Assembly: GCF_010727125.1 (NCBI RefSeq)
Contig: NZ_AP022564.1
Span: 186,001-250,000 of the forward strand
Direction: 5' to 3'
Length of the DNA stretch: 64,000 bases
From: Mycolicibacter terrae
GTDB taxonomy: Bacteria; Actinomycetota; Actinomycetes; Mycobacteriales; Mycobacteriaceae
Shown: one piece after another, positions 34,406 to 44,307 of the stretch
Numbering within the stretch: position 1 is the first letter of the stretch
Layout: every line of letters begins with the position of its first letter
The notes under the pieces: generated by a model
What the model was told of the DNA's origin: nothing
Database searches by the model: none
The model's input: only the letters and a program-made list of their open reading frames with translations
Made by a program: the position numbers and the translations under genes

Positions 34406-35158
34406 GTGAGCGCTGGCGGTCCCCGGCCAATGGCCCCGTCCTGGCTGCGCCCGCTGGTCGACAACGTCGAGAAGTTGCCGAAGGCTTATCTGCACCGGCT
34501 GCCCGCCGACGTCCGCGCGATGATCTCGGCGGCCAACGCCCAGGCGACCATCACCGGCACCAGGCGCGACGCGGCGGTGCTGGTGCTGTTCTCCGGTCCA
34601 CCGTCGGACCAGCCGGGTGGCATACCCGAATCGGCCGACCTGCTGGTCACCGTGCGCGCCTCGACGCTGCGCCATCACGCCGGCCAGGCCGCTTTCCCGG
34701 GTGGGGCAGTCGATCCCGGGGACTCCGGACCGGTGGCCACCGCGTTGCGCGAGGCCAACGAGGAGACCGGAATCGACCCGCGCCGGGTTCACCCGCTGGT
34801 GGTGCTGGACAAGGTCTTCATCGCCCCCTCGGGATTTCAGGTGGTGCCGGTGCTGGCCTACTCGGAAGATCCCGGGCCGGTGAGCGTGGTCGACCCCGCC
34901 GAGACCGCTGTCGTGGCACGGGTTCCGGTCCGAGCGTTCATCAACCCCGAGAACCGGTTGATGGTTTACCGTGATGCGCGCAGTCGGCGCTGGGCCATGC
35001 CGGCGTTTCGGCTCAACGAGATGCTGGTCTGGGGATTCACCGCCCAGGTGATCTCGGCGATGCTGGACGTGGCCGGCTGGGCGCAGCCCTGGGACGCCAC
35101 CGAGGTGCGCGGGCTGGACGAGGCCATGGCGCTGGTTGGAGGAGAAGGCGGGATATGA
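34406..35158 (+). CDS. Nudix hydrolase (Rv3672c-like, CoA-pyrophosphatase type)
   Basis: The 250-residue protein carries the Nudix box as GGAVDPGDSGP followed by ALREANEETGI, with Asp where Glu is usual in the first part. The upstream HHAGQAAFPGG block is typical of NudL/CoA diphosphatases, so CoA or a derivative is the likely substrate. GTG 34406 follows GAGGGGG. Its stop overlaps the marP start (ATGA). Confidence 0.9.
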   Translation: MSAGGPRPMAPSWLRPLVDNVEKLPKAYLHRLPADVRAMISAANAQATITGTRRDAAVLVLFSGPPSDQPGGIPESADLLVTVRASTLRHHAGQAAFPGGAVDPGDSGPVATALREANEETGIDPRRVHPLVVLDKVFIAPSGFQVVPVLAYSEDPGPVSVVDPAETAVVARVPVRAFINPENRLMVYRDARSRRWAMPAFRLNEMLVWGFTAQVISAMLDVAGWAQPWDATEVRGLDEAMALVGGEGGI

Positions 35159-36348
35159 CGTCGTCGCAGTGGCTGGACATCGCCGTGCTGGCGATCGCCT
35201 TCGTTGCCGCAGTGTCGGGCTGGCGCTCCGGTGCGCTCGGTTCCCTGCTGTCCTTCGTCGGCGTGGCGCTCGGCGCGATGGCCGGGGTGCTGCTGGCCCC
35301 GCACCTGATCGAGCACGTCGCCGGGGCCCGGCTCAAGCTGTTCGCGGCGCTGTTTCTGATCCTGGCCATGGTGGTCATCGGTGAGGTCGCCGGCGTGGTG
35401 CTGGGGCGGGCGGTGCGCGGGGCGATCCGCAGCCCCGGGGTCCGGGGCGTGGACTCCATGATCGGGGTAGTGCTGCAACTGGTGGTGGTGCTGATCGCGG
35501 CCTGGCTGCTGGCCACCCCGCTGACCGCGTCCGATCAGCCGAATCTGGCCGCCGCGGTCAACGATTCGCGGGTCTTGCGTCAGGTCGACGACCTCGCGCC
35601 GGGCTGGCTCAAGAACGTGCCGCGACGGTTGTCGACGGTGCTCGACGACTCCGGGCTGCCGGCCGTGCTGGAACCGTTCAGCCGCGCCCCGATCGCCGCC
35701 GTGGATGCGCCGGACCCCGGACTGGCTGCCAGTCCGGTCGTCGAGGCCACCGCGCCGAGTGTGCTGCGGATCCGCGGTGTGGCGCCCAACTGCCAGAAAG
35801 TGTTGGAGGGCACCGGTTTTGTCATTTCGCCCAACCGGGTGATGACGAACGCGCACGTGGTCGCGGGCTCGGACAGCGTCTCGGTGGAGAGCGGCACCAA
35901 GTCCTATGACGCCACGGTGATCTCCTTCGACCCCAAGGAAGACATCTCGATCCTGGCAGTGCCGGATCTGCCGTTGCCGCCCTTGGCGTTCGCCTCCTCG
36001 CCGGCCGAACCCGACACCGACGCACTGGTGTTGGGCTACCCCGGCGGCGGTGTCTTCGAGGCGACCCCGGCCCGGATCCGCGACACGATCAACCTCGAAG
36101 GGCCCGACATCTACCGCACCGCCACCGTCACCCGCCGGGTCTACACGATCAGAGGCACTGTGCAACAAGGGAATTCTGGTGGGCCCATGATCGACATGGA
36201 CGGCCGGGTGCTCGGTGTGGTCTTCGGTGCGGCGGTTGACGATGCCGACACCGGGTTCGTGATGACCGCCGAGGAGGTGGCGAACCAGCTCGCCAGGATC
36301 GGCGACACCCAGCCCGTGTCGACCCAGACCTGCGTCGGCGGCGAGTGA
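35155..36348 (+). CDS. marP: Periplasmic serine protease MarP
   Basis: The 397-residue protein has four N-terminal membrane helices (CvpA-like, about 10-140) and an extracytoplasmic chymotrypsin-like protease. The triad is His in MTNAHVVAG, Asp in KEDISILAV and Ser in GNSGGPMID. Two cysteines that lock the protease in the M. tuberculosis enzyme have counterparts in VAPNCQKV and QTCVGGE. M. tuberculosis MarP (Rv3671c) is needed to keep internal pH in acid and cleaves the RipA hydrolase. It is translationally coupled to the Nudix gene. Confidence 0.95.
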   Translation: MTSSQWLDIAVLAIAFVAAVSGWRSGALGSLLSFVGVALGAMAGVLLAPHLIEHVAGARLKLFAALFLILAMVVIGEVAGVVLGRAVRGAIRSPGVRGVDSMIGVVLQLVVVLIAAWLLATPLTASDQPNLAAAVNDSRVLRQVDDLAPGWLKNVPRRLSTVLDDSGLPAVLEPFSRAPIAAVDAPDPGLAASPVVEATAPSVLRIRGVAPNCQKVLEGTGFVISPNRVMTNAHVVAGSDSVSVESGTKSYDATVISFDPKEDISILAVPDLPLPPLAFASSPAEPDTDALVLGYPGGGVFEATPARIRDTINLEGPDIYRTATVTRRVYTIRGTVQQGNSGGPMIDMDGRVLGVVFGAAVDDADTGFVMTAEEVANQLARIGDTQPVSTQTCVGGE

Positions 36349-36364
36349 CTCGGCTCGATCGCCG

Positions 36365-37333
36365 CTAAGCCGGTCTCCCGGCGAGGCCCCCCAGGAACCG
36401 CGTCAGCTCTGCGTTCACCTCATCGGGTGCTTCCTCGTGGGCGAAATGTCCCACGCCGGGCAGGGACACGTACTTCCCGTGCGGTGCGTAACGCCGGGTC
36501 CGCTCGACCGGATCCGCGAGCACGTAGGGGTCGTCCGCGCCGCGAACGTGCAGCAGCGGGATCGTCAGTGTGCGTAGATCCAGCGCTTTCATGAACCGTC
36601 GGCCCTCGGAGCGCAGTTGGCTGCGCACCGCCCAACGTTGGTACTCCAGGGCGGAATGAGCCGCCGACGGGATCTGGATCGCGGTACGCAGGTGGCCGAT
36701 GGTTTCGGAGAAGTCCTCGCCCGCCTGCCAATTCGCCCCGGCTCTGTTGCGCACCAGGTGTTCGATCTCCGCGCCGTCGCGGCGGGTCAGAGTGCGCTCC
36801 GGCCAGAACGGGATCTGATAGCGCAGCAACCATGGCAGCAGCGCGCGGCCTTGATCGGTGCGGGTCAGCGCCGAGTGCCGCAGCGCCGCCGGGTGCGGCG
36901 AGCTGACCACGGCGATGCCGCGCACCAGCCGGGGGTGCAGCAGCGCGGTCGCCCAGCACACCAGGCCCCCGTCGGCGTGGCCGACCAGGATCGCCGAGGA
37001 GTGCCCCAGGGCGCGGATCAGCCCGGCGGTGTCGCCGGCCAGGGTCCAGCCGTCGTAGCCGCGGGGAGGCTTGTCGCTGCCCCCGTAACCGCGCAGGTCG
37101 ACCGCCACGACCCGGACGCCGGTCAGCCCGCGCAACTGGTGGCGCCAGGTCCACCAGAAGGAGCCGAACCCGTGCAGCAGCATCACCAGCGGCCGTGCCG
37201 TCGGCGGGCCGTCGGCCACGCCCGCATCGGCCGCTGTCGCCTCGACGACATGGAAGCGAATGCCGTTGGCGTGGATGTCCCGATGTCGCCACGGCCCGTC
37301 GATACGGGTGATCGACGGATCCGGTGGCGGCAC
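36365..37333 (-). CDS. ephE: Epoxide hydrolase-like alpha/beta hydrolase EphE
   Basis: The 322-residue alpha/beta hydrolase has oxyanion motif HGFGSFWWTW, nucleophile Asp in VGHADGGLVCWA and base His in GVGHFAHEEAP, the set expected for epoxide hydrolases. It matches Rv3670. The GTG start overlaps the stop of the upstream gene by one base (TAGTG), so the two are co-translated. The substrate is unknown; lipid epoxides are plausible. Confidence 0.9.
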   Translation of the reverse strand: MPPPDPSITRIDGPWRHRDIHANGIRFHVVEATAADAGVADGPPTARPLVMLLHGFGSFWWTWRHQLRGLTGVRVVAVDLRGYGGSDKPPRGYDGWTLAGDTAGLIRALGHSSAILVGHADGGLVCWATALLHPRLVRGIAVVSSPHPAALRHSALTRTDQGRALLPWLLRYQIPFWPERTLTRRDGAEIEHLVRNRAGANWQAGEDFSETIGHLRTAIQIPSAAHSALEYQRWAVRSQLRSEGRRFMKALDLRTLTIPLLHVRGADDPYVLADPVERTRRYAPHGKYVSLPGVGHFAHEEAPDEVNAELTRFLGGLAGRPA

Positions 37334-37899
37334 TACCAGCCCGAGGGATCGGTGGTCGATTTGCCGTCCTGCGCGCTCAGCGCGTGCGGCCCCGACGAGT
37401 GCAGGCGATCCGGGTCGGGGCGCAGCGCGTCACGCGTCTCGCGCACCGATTCGATGGTCTGGCGCGGTCCCCGGATACGACGCACCCGCAGGTAGCCCAA
37501 CAGCGCCAAGGCCGTGGCCACCGTCAGCATGGTGCCGAAGACGATCAGGTAAGCGGCCCAGTCCTGCAGCCAGATGTCGAGCACCTGGGCGAGGAAGAAG
37601 AAGAAAAAGAAGGTGGAATAGAACAGCACGACCAGGGCCGCGATGAAGAACACGCTGCCGGTCAGGCCCTTCTTGACGTCACGGGTGATCTCGGCGCGGG
37701 CGAGTTCGACCTCCGCTCGGACCAGCGTCGACATCTGCGCCGTCGCGTCCTTGACCAGATCCCCCAGCGACGGGTCGGCGGGCAGTGCGTGCGGATCGGC
37801 CAGAGGGATGGTCGCCAGGGTGTTGGGCACCCCGTTGCGATCCGTCCTCGCTGGTCTGTTCGAGGCGCGTTTTGCGTTCCTGCGATCGGCCTTGCTCAC
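37333..37899 (-). CDS. Phage-holin-family membrane protein (Rv3669-like)
   Basis: The 188-residue protein belongs to the actinobacterial 'phage holin family' (DUF1469-like). An amphipathic region (LVKDATAQMSTLVRAEVEL) precedes two membrane helices, one with a run of seven Phe (STFFFFFFLAQVLDIWL). The name reflects topology, not a lytic role. GTG 37899 begins MSKADRRNAKR. It is coupled to ephE. Confidence 0.88.
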   Translation of the reverse strand: MSKADRRNAKRASNRPARTDRNGVPNTLATIPLADPHALPADPSLGDLVKDATAQMSTLVRAEVELARAEITRDVKKGLTGSVFFIAALVVLFYSTFFFFFFLAQVLDIWLQDWAAYLIVFGTMLTVATALALLGYLRVRRIRGPRQTIESVRETRDALRPDPDRLHSSGPHALSAQDGKSTTDPSGW

Positions 37900-38057
37900 T
37901 GGCTGTCCTCCCGTTCGCTGTCGTCGCGGCTTAATGTTGCCATGCGGCAGCGGCGCCGAGGAGCGCCCCCGGTAAAGCTGCGGCCGGATTGGGCGGGCCT
38001 CGCGATAAGCTGTTTCATCCCCACCGGGGGTGGAGCTGATCGGACGGGAGAACCGCT

Positions 38058-38770
38058 GTGCACATCGCACGCCGCTGGTTGCTGCGCGCTGCGGCGATGC
38101 TGCTGACGGGTGCGGTCTGCGCCGCCCTGGCCACACTCGCCGCACCGGCCCCACGGGTCACCGCCGACACCAAAGTGGTGATGGGCGGCGGAGCCGGCAT
38201 CGTCGTCGACGGCGACACCATGTGCACCTTGACAGCAATCGGCCACGACAACACCGGTGCGCTGATCGGCTTCACCTCGGCGCACTGCGGCGGTCCCGGC
38301 GCGGAAGTCGCCGCCGAGGGGTCGGAGTCCAACGGCATGATCGGCCGCATGGTGGCCGGCAACGACGGTTTGGACTACGCGGTGATCGAATTCGACCCCG
38401 ACAAGGTGACGCCGGTGTCCAACTTCGGCGGCTTCGTCATCGCCGGCATCGGACCGGACCCGTCCTTCGGCCAGATCGCCTGCAAACAGGGCCGCACCAC
38501 CGGCAACTCCTGCGGTGTCACCTGGGGGCCGGGCCAGGACCCGGGCACCATCGTGATGCAGGTGTGCGGTCGCCCGGGCGATTCCGGCGGACCCGTCGTG
38601 GTGAACAACATGCTGGTCGGCATGATTCACGGGGCGTTCAGTGAGGCGCTGCCCACCTGCGTGGTCAAGTACATCCCGTTGCACACCCCGGCGGTGGTGG
38701 TCTCGATCAACGCCGTCCTCGGTGATCTCAGCGCCAACGACCGGCCGGGTGCGGGTTTCGTCCCGGTCGC

Positions 38771-38774
<4 letters not shown>
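38058..38774 (+). CDS. Secreted S1-type serine protease (Rv3668c-like)
   Basis: The 238-residue protein has a Sec signal (RRWLLRAAAMLLTGAVCAAL) and a trypsin-like fold with His in TSAHCGG, Asp in LDYAVIEF and Ser in GRPGDSGGPVV. Several cysteine pairs suit an exported protein. GTG 38058 follows GGGAG at seven bases. The stop overlaps the convergent acs stop by four bases. The substrate is unknown. Confidence 0.9.
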
Positions 38775-40735
<1,961 letters not shown>

Positions 40736-40774
40736 GGTCAGCAGCCTAATCAACCGCCGGTAGTGTCACAGCCC

Positions 40775-41521
40775 GTGACCACCGACCCACTGGCCCCGCT
40801 GCTCGAATTGCCCGGTGTCGCCGAGGCCAGCGAGAAGGTCCGCGATGAACTGGCGCGGGCCCATCGCCACAAGACCAACGTGCGGGGCTGGCCGGTCAGT
40901 GCCGCCGAGGCGTCGTTGCGGGCCGCCCGGGCGTCATCGGTGCTCGACGGGGGCCCCACCACGGTGGACGTGCGCGCGACCAGCGATCCGGTGTTCGCCG
41001 GAGCCCTGCGGGTGGCCCAGGCATTGGAGGGCGGGGAGAGTTCCCTGGTGGAGGTGTGGCGGCGGGCCCCGCTGCAGGCCCTGGCCCGGCTGCACGTGCT
41101 GGCCGCCGCCGATCTGGTCGACGAAGACCACCTGGGCCGCCCGGTGGGCGGCGCGGAGACCGGGCGGCGCCTGGAGATGCTGGCCGACCTGGCCGCCGGG
41201 GGCAGCACGGTGCCGGCGCCGGTGTTCGCCGCGGTGGTGCACGGCGAGCTGCTCACGCTCGCGCCGTTCGGCAGCGCCGACGGCGTGGTCGCCCGCGCGG
41301 CGGCCCGGCTGGTGACGATCGCCAGCGGGCTGGACCGGCACGGGCTGGGGGTGCCCGAGGTGACCTGGATGCGCAAGGCCGGCGAGTACCGCCGCGCGGC
41401 GCGGGATTTCGCCGGCGGTTCCACCGAGGGTGTGACAGCGTGGCTGCTGGGCTGCTGCGCCGCGATGCACGCCGGCGCACTGGATGCGCTGGGGATAGCT
41501 GAGGCGGGCGCCAAGCGCTGA
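40775..41521 (+). CDS. Conserved mycobacterial protein (Rv3662c-like)
   Basis: The 248-residue Ala-rich helical protein begins MTTDPLAPLLELPGVAEAS and contains HKTNVRGWPVSAAEASLRAA and a C-terminal AWLLGCCAAMHAGALDALG. Length and position match Rv3662c. The overall pattern (a long helical domain) resembles Fic-associated or 'oxidoreductase'-labelled entries, but no active site is visible. It is divergent from acs with 39 bases between, where M. tuberculosis carries the dppABCD operon. Confidence 0.85.
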   Translation: MTTDPLAPLLELPGVAEASEKVRDELARAHRHKTNVRGWPVSAAEASLRAARASSVLDGGPTTVDVRATSDPVFAGALRVAQALEGGESSLVEVWRRAPLQALARLHVLAAADLVDEDHLGRPVGGAETGRRLEMLADLAAGGSTVPAPVFAAVVHGELLTLAPFGSADGVVARAAARLVTIASGLDRHGLGVPEVTWMRKAGEYRRAARDFAGGSTEGVTAWLLGCCAAMHAGALDALGIAEAGAKR

Positions 41522-41534
41522 TTCGGCGGCCCCT

Positions 41535-41584
41535 GAGACGAAACGAAGCGGGCGGCGCTCCGAAAGATTCGGCTCGCCGCCCGC
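41535..41584 (-). terminator. Intrinsic terminator of the Ms1-like RNA
   Basis: On the minus strand GCGGGCGGCG (41584-41575) pairs with CGCCGCCCGC (41557-41548), with a 17-base loop that contains its own CGAA/TTCG pairing. TTCGTTTCGTCT follows. It also lies 14 bases after the stop of the convergent + strand gene. Confidence 0.85.
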
Positions 41585-41840
41585 TAGTACGGTACACGGT
41601 TACCAAGCGTCCAACGTGGGTTGCGTGGGTGGCCTCGGCGCTCTTGCGGTGTTCTTCGGCTGCTGCCCCACCCAAAGGGCTGTCGACACCGATCACGTTC
41701 CACAATTACGCAGGCCCGCAACACTTCTGCCATCTTCGCGGCTGTGGCTCCGCGTGGGTACCGCTATCCGTACTGGGAAGTGCGGCTCGGGAGATCGATC
41801 CTTCTCTTCCGGGTCGACCCTGGCCTCGCCGGGCTTCCGT
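41540..41840 (-). ncRNA. Ms1/MTS2823-like RNA polymerase-binding small RNA
   Basis: The 417-base gap between the Rv3662c-like and Rv3661-like genes is where M. tuberculosis encodes MTS2823 (Ms1 in M. smegmatis), an abundant RNA of about 300 nt that binds core RNA polymerase in stationary phase. Here a promoter on the minus strand (TTGCTG-N17-TACAAA) and a strong terminator are about 300 bases apart, on the expected strand. The interior has several complementary stretches but no coding frame with a ribosome site. The call rests on position, strand, size and signals, not on a remembered alignment. Confidence 0.75.
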
Positions 41841-41846
41841 GCTTCC

Positions 41847-41875
41847 TTTGTACTACGTGATGCAAGCCACAGCAA
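41847..41875 (-). promoter_or_regulatory. Promoter of the Ms1-like RNA
   Basis: TTGCTG (41875-41870) and TACAAA (41852-41847) are separated by 17 bases, with predicted initiation near 41840. This is a strong SigA-type match for a mycobacterium. Confidence 0.65.
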
Positions 41876-41938
41876 GGCCCAATTGCGAAAGGCCCGTATG
41901 ACGTCACCGGATTGTGACCGCCGGTGTTTGCTGGGCGC

Positions 41939-42796
41939 TCAGAAAGCCAGTCGGCGCAGCAGTGCGTAGGTCAGGGCGCCGGCCGCGACGGCGCTGATGC
42001 CGACCGCCGCGGTGGTGGCCACCGCCGCCCCGGACGGCGCGGAGATGCGGTCGCGCAGCGACACCGGCCGCGAGAAGTTGAGCACCGGCCAGCCGTTGGC
42101 GATCGCCTCCTTGCGCAGCGCCCGGTCGGGGTTCACTGCCGAGGGGTGGCCGACCGCCTGCAGCATCGGCAGGTCGGTGATCGAGTCCGAGTAGGCGTAG
42201 CAGTGCTCCAGCGGGTAGCCCTCCCGGGCGGCCAACTCCCGGATGGCCTGCACCTTGCCCTCCCCGTAGCAGTAGAACGCGATCTCGCCGGTGTACTTGC
42301 CGTCGGCGACGACCATGCGAGTCGCCATGGCGTGAGTGGCCCCCAATGCCCGGGCGATCGGCGCGACGATCTCCTCACCGGAGGCCGAGACCACCACCAC
42401 GTCGCGGCCACAGAGCTTGTGGTCGGCGATCAGCTGAGCCGCCTCGGCGAACACCAGGGGTGTGACGATGTCGTGAATCGTCTCGTTGACGATCGCCTTG
42501 ACCTGTTCGACGTTCCAGCCGGTGCACATGTTGGTCAGATGGGTGCGCATCCGCTCCATCTGATCGTGGTCGGCTCCGGACAACAGCATGAGGAACTGCG
42601 CGTAACTCGACTTGAGCACGGTGCGGCGGTTGATCAGTCCCTGGTCCATAAAAGGTTTGCTGAAAGCCAGCGCGCTGGACTTGGCGATCACGGTGTGGTC
42701 GAGGTCCAGGAAGGCCGCGGTGCGGGTGCGGCTGCCCGGCTGCCCCGACGATCGCAACGACTGCGGCGGACGGGCGCCCGGGTCGGAAGCGGTCAC
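41939..42796 (-). CDS. HAD-IB phosphatase, SerB-like (Rv3661-like)
   Basis: The 285-residue protein has HAD motif I FLDLDHTVI, motif II VVVSASGEE, a Lys motif (GEGKVQAIREL) and motif IV SDSITDLPML. It belongs to the HAD-IB family with SerB but lacks the ACT domains of true phosphoserine phosphatase. A C-terminal hydrophobic helix (AVGISAVAAGALTYALL) suggests membrane attachment. Phosphoserine or a lipid head-group phosphate are possible substrates. Confidence 0.88.
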   Translation of the reverse strand: MTASDPGARPPQSLRSSGQPGSRTRTAAFLDLDHTVIAKSSALAFSKPFMDQGLINRRTVLKSSYAQFLMLLSGADHDQMERMRTHLTNMCTGWNVEQVKAIVNETIHDIVTPLVFAEAAQLIADHKLCGRDVVVVSASGEEIVAPIARALGATHAMATRMVVADGKYTGEIAFYCYGEGKVQAIRELAAREGYPLEHCYAYSDSITDLPMLQAVGHPSAVNPDRALRKEAIANGWPVLNFSRPVSLRDRISAPSGAAVATTAAVGISAVAAGALTYALLRRLAF

Positions 42797-42922
42797 CGCT
42801 CCAGCATAGGGGCGAGGGGTCGACGGGCCCGCTGCTATGCCGGAAAGAGCACTTCAGCGCCGTGCGGCGACGAAGTGACCGCTTTTGGTGGCAACACTTG
42901 CGCCGGACCGGCCAGTCGTGTG

Positions 42923-42928
42923 TATAGT
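42923..42928 (+). promoter_or_regulatory. -10 element of the 6C RNA
   Basis: TATAGT with an upstream TG (GTGTATAGT) is an extended -10. TTGCGC lies 19 bases before it, slightly far for a -35. Initiation is predicted near 42935. Confidence 0.65.
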
Positions 42929-42934
42929 GGCATC

Positions 42935-43030
42935 ACTCGGCTTATGCTGAGGGTGTATCGGCCCGACCCCCCGGGGTTGATACACGACGACCTCCGCCTC
43001 CTCCCCCCCTGGCGGGGGTCGTCTTTTTTT
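42935..43030 (+). ncRNA. 6C small RNA (Rfam 6C; M. tuberculosis B11)
   Basis: Two stem-loops each carry a run of at least six C, the definition of this family. The first is GTGTATC (42953-42959) paired with GATACAC (42979-42985), with CCCCCC at 42967-42972. The second is ACGACCTCCGCC (42987-42998) paired with GGCGGGGGTCGT (43011-43022), with seven C in the loop, and it ends in CTTTTTTT as the terminator. M. tuberculosis B11 lies at the same place, between Rv3660c and Rv3661, on the matching strand. 6C RNAs pair through their C-rich loops with G-rich mRNA sites and affect growth and division genes. Confidence 0.93.
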
Positions 43031-43215
43031 ACCGGTCATTATTCGCTGGGGCGGGCTGAAATCCTTCCCGAGCGTGCTCCAAAACCGGAATTATGATCCG
43101 ATTCGACTTGAAATCGGGTGATCTGCTGTCGGGCGGTTTTCCACAGTCGCGGATTCCATCCACATCCATCGCGTAGTGGCTGGCGCGGCTGCGATCGCGC
43201 CGCCACGGTGGGGGC

Positions 43216-44307
43216 GTGAGCACCGCCGCCGGCCTGTTGGCCCTCGTCACTCAGCCCGGATTGCGTGACGAGTTGGACCGGGTGGGTGCGGCGGTGGGGG
43301 TACGGGTCATCCATCTCGGCGCCTCGATACCGACCCGCAAAGCCTGGACGGCGGCCGCCGCGGCGGTGCTCGACGAGGCCGCCGCCGCCTCCTGTGCCGC
43401 GGCCCGGCTGCCACGCCGCGCGCACGTCATCGTGCTCACCGCAGCCCAGCCCACCGCGGCCAGCTGGCAGGTCGCCGTCGCGGTGGGGGCGCAGCGCGTC
43501 CTGACGCTGCCCGCCGACGCCGACGAGCTGGTGTCCGAGCTGGCCGAGGCGGCCGACGCGGTGCGCGACGGCGGGCGTCGTGGCGAGGTGATCGCGGTGA
43601 TCGGCGCCCGTGGCGGAGCCGGCGCGTCGCTGCTGGCCACGGCGCTGGCGCAGCGCGCCGGTGACGCGCTGCTGGTCGACCTGGACGGCTGGGGCGGCGG
43701 CATCGACCTGCTGGCCGGCACCGAGAACACCGTCGGCCTCCGCTGGTGCGATCTGACCGCGCGAAGCGGGCGGCTGACCTGGCCGGCACTGCGCGAAGCG
43801 CTGCCCCGCAAGCACGGCGTCAGTGTGCTCTCCGGAGCCCGGTGCGGCCTCGAGGCCCAGCAGACCCCTGAGGTTCGGGACGTCGACGCCGCAACCGTCG
43901 ACGCCGTGGTGGATGCGGGCCGCCGCGGCGGGTCCACCGTGGTCTGTGACCTGCCCCGCGCCCTGACCGACCCCGTCGAGACCGCACTCAGCGCAGCCGA
44001 TCTCATCGTCGTCGTCAGCCCGTGCGATGTGCGTTCGTGTGCCGCCGGCGCCGTGATCGCACCGCGCCTGCAGGCGGCCAATCCCAACGTCGGTCTGGTG
44101 GCGCGCGGGCCGGCTCCGGGCGGACTTCGCGCCGCCGAGGTCGCCGAGATCATCGGGCTGCCGCTGCTGGCGACGCTGCGGGCCGAACCGCGGCTGGCCG
44201 AGCGGCTCGAACACTCGGGCTTGCGTCTGCACCGCCGATCCGCGTTGGCGATGGCCGCCGACCGGGTTCTCGCCGTGTTGCCCGCGCGAAAGACTCTGGC
44301 GGCATGA
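43216..44307 (+). CDS. ssd: Septum-site-determining/CpaE-like protein Ssd
   Basis: The 363-residue MinD/CpaE-like protein matches Rv3660c. An N-terminal receiver-like domain is followed by a P-loop domain whose Walker A is degenerate (VIGARGGAGASLLATAL, with Ser and no Lys). ATP hydrolysis is therefore doubtful. It is the first gene of the tad locus, where CpaE-type proteins position the secretion apparatus. Overexpressed Ssd has been reported to block septation in M. tuberculosis. GTG 43216; the stop overlaps tadA (ATGA). Confidence 0.9.
   Translation: MSTAAGLLALVTQPGLRDELDRVGAAVGVRVIHLGASIPTRKAWTAAAAAVLDEAAAASCAAARLPRRAHVIVLTAAQPTAASWQVAVAVGAQRVLTLPADADELVSELAEAADAVRDGGRRGEVIAVIGARGGAGASLLATALAQRAGDALLVDLDGWGGGIDLLAGTENTVGLRWCDLTARSGRLTWPALREALPRKHGVSVLSGARCGLEAQQTPEVRDVDAATVDAVVDAGRRGGSTVVCDLPRALTDPVETALSAADLIVVVSPCDVRSCAAGAVIAPRLQAANPNVGLVARGPAPGGLRAAEVAEIIGLPLLATLRAEPRLAERLEHSGLRLHRRSALAMAADRVLAVLPARKTLAA

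Noticed and set aside
41616..41969. Coding frames in the gap between the Rv3662c-like and Rv3661-like genes
   Set aside because: They lack ribosome sites, are rich in Arg/Ser, and overlap the region explained better by the Ms1-like RNA with its own promoter and terminator.
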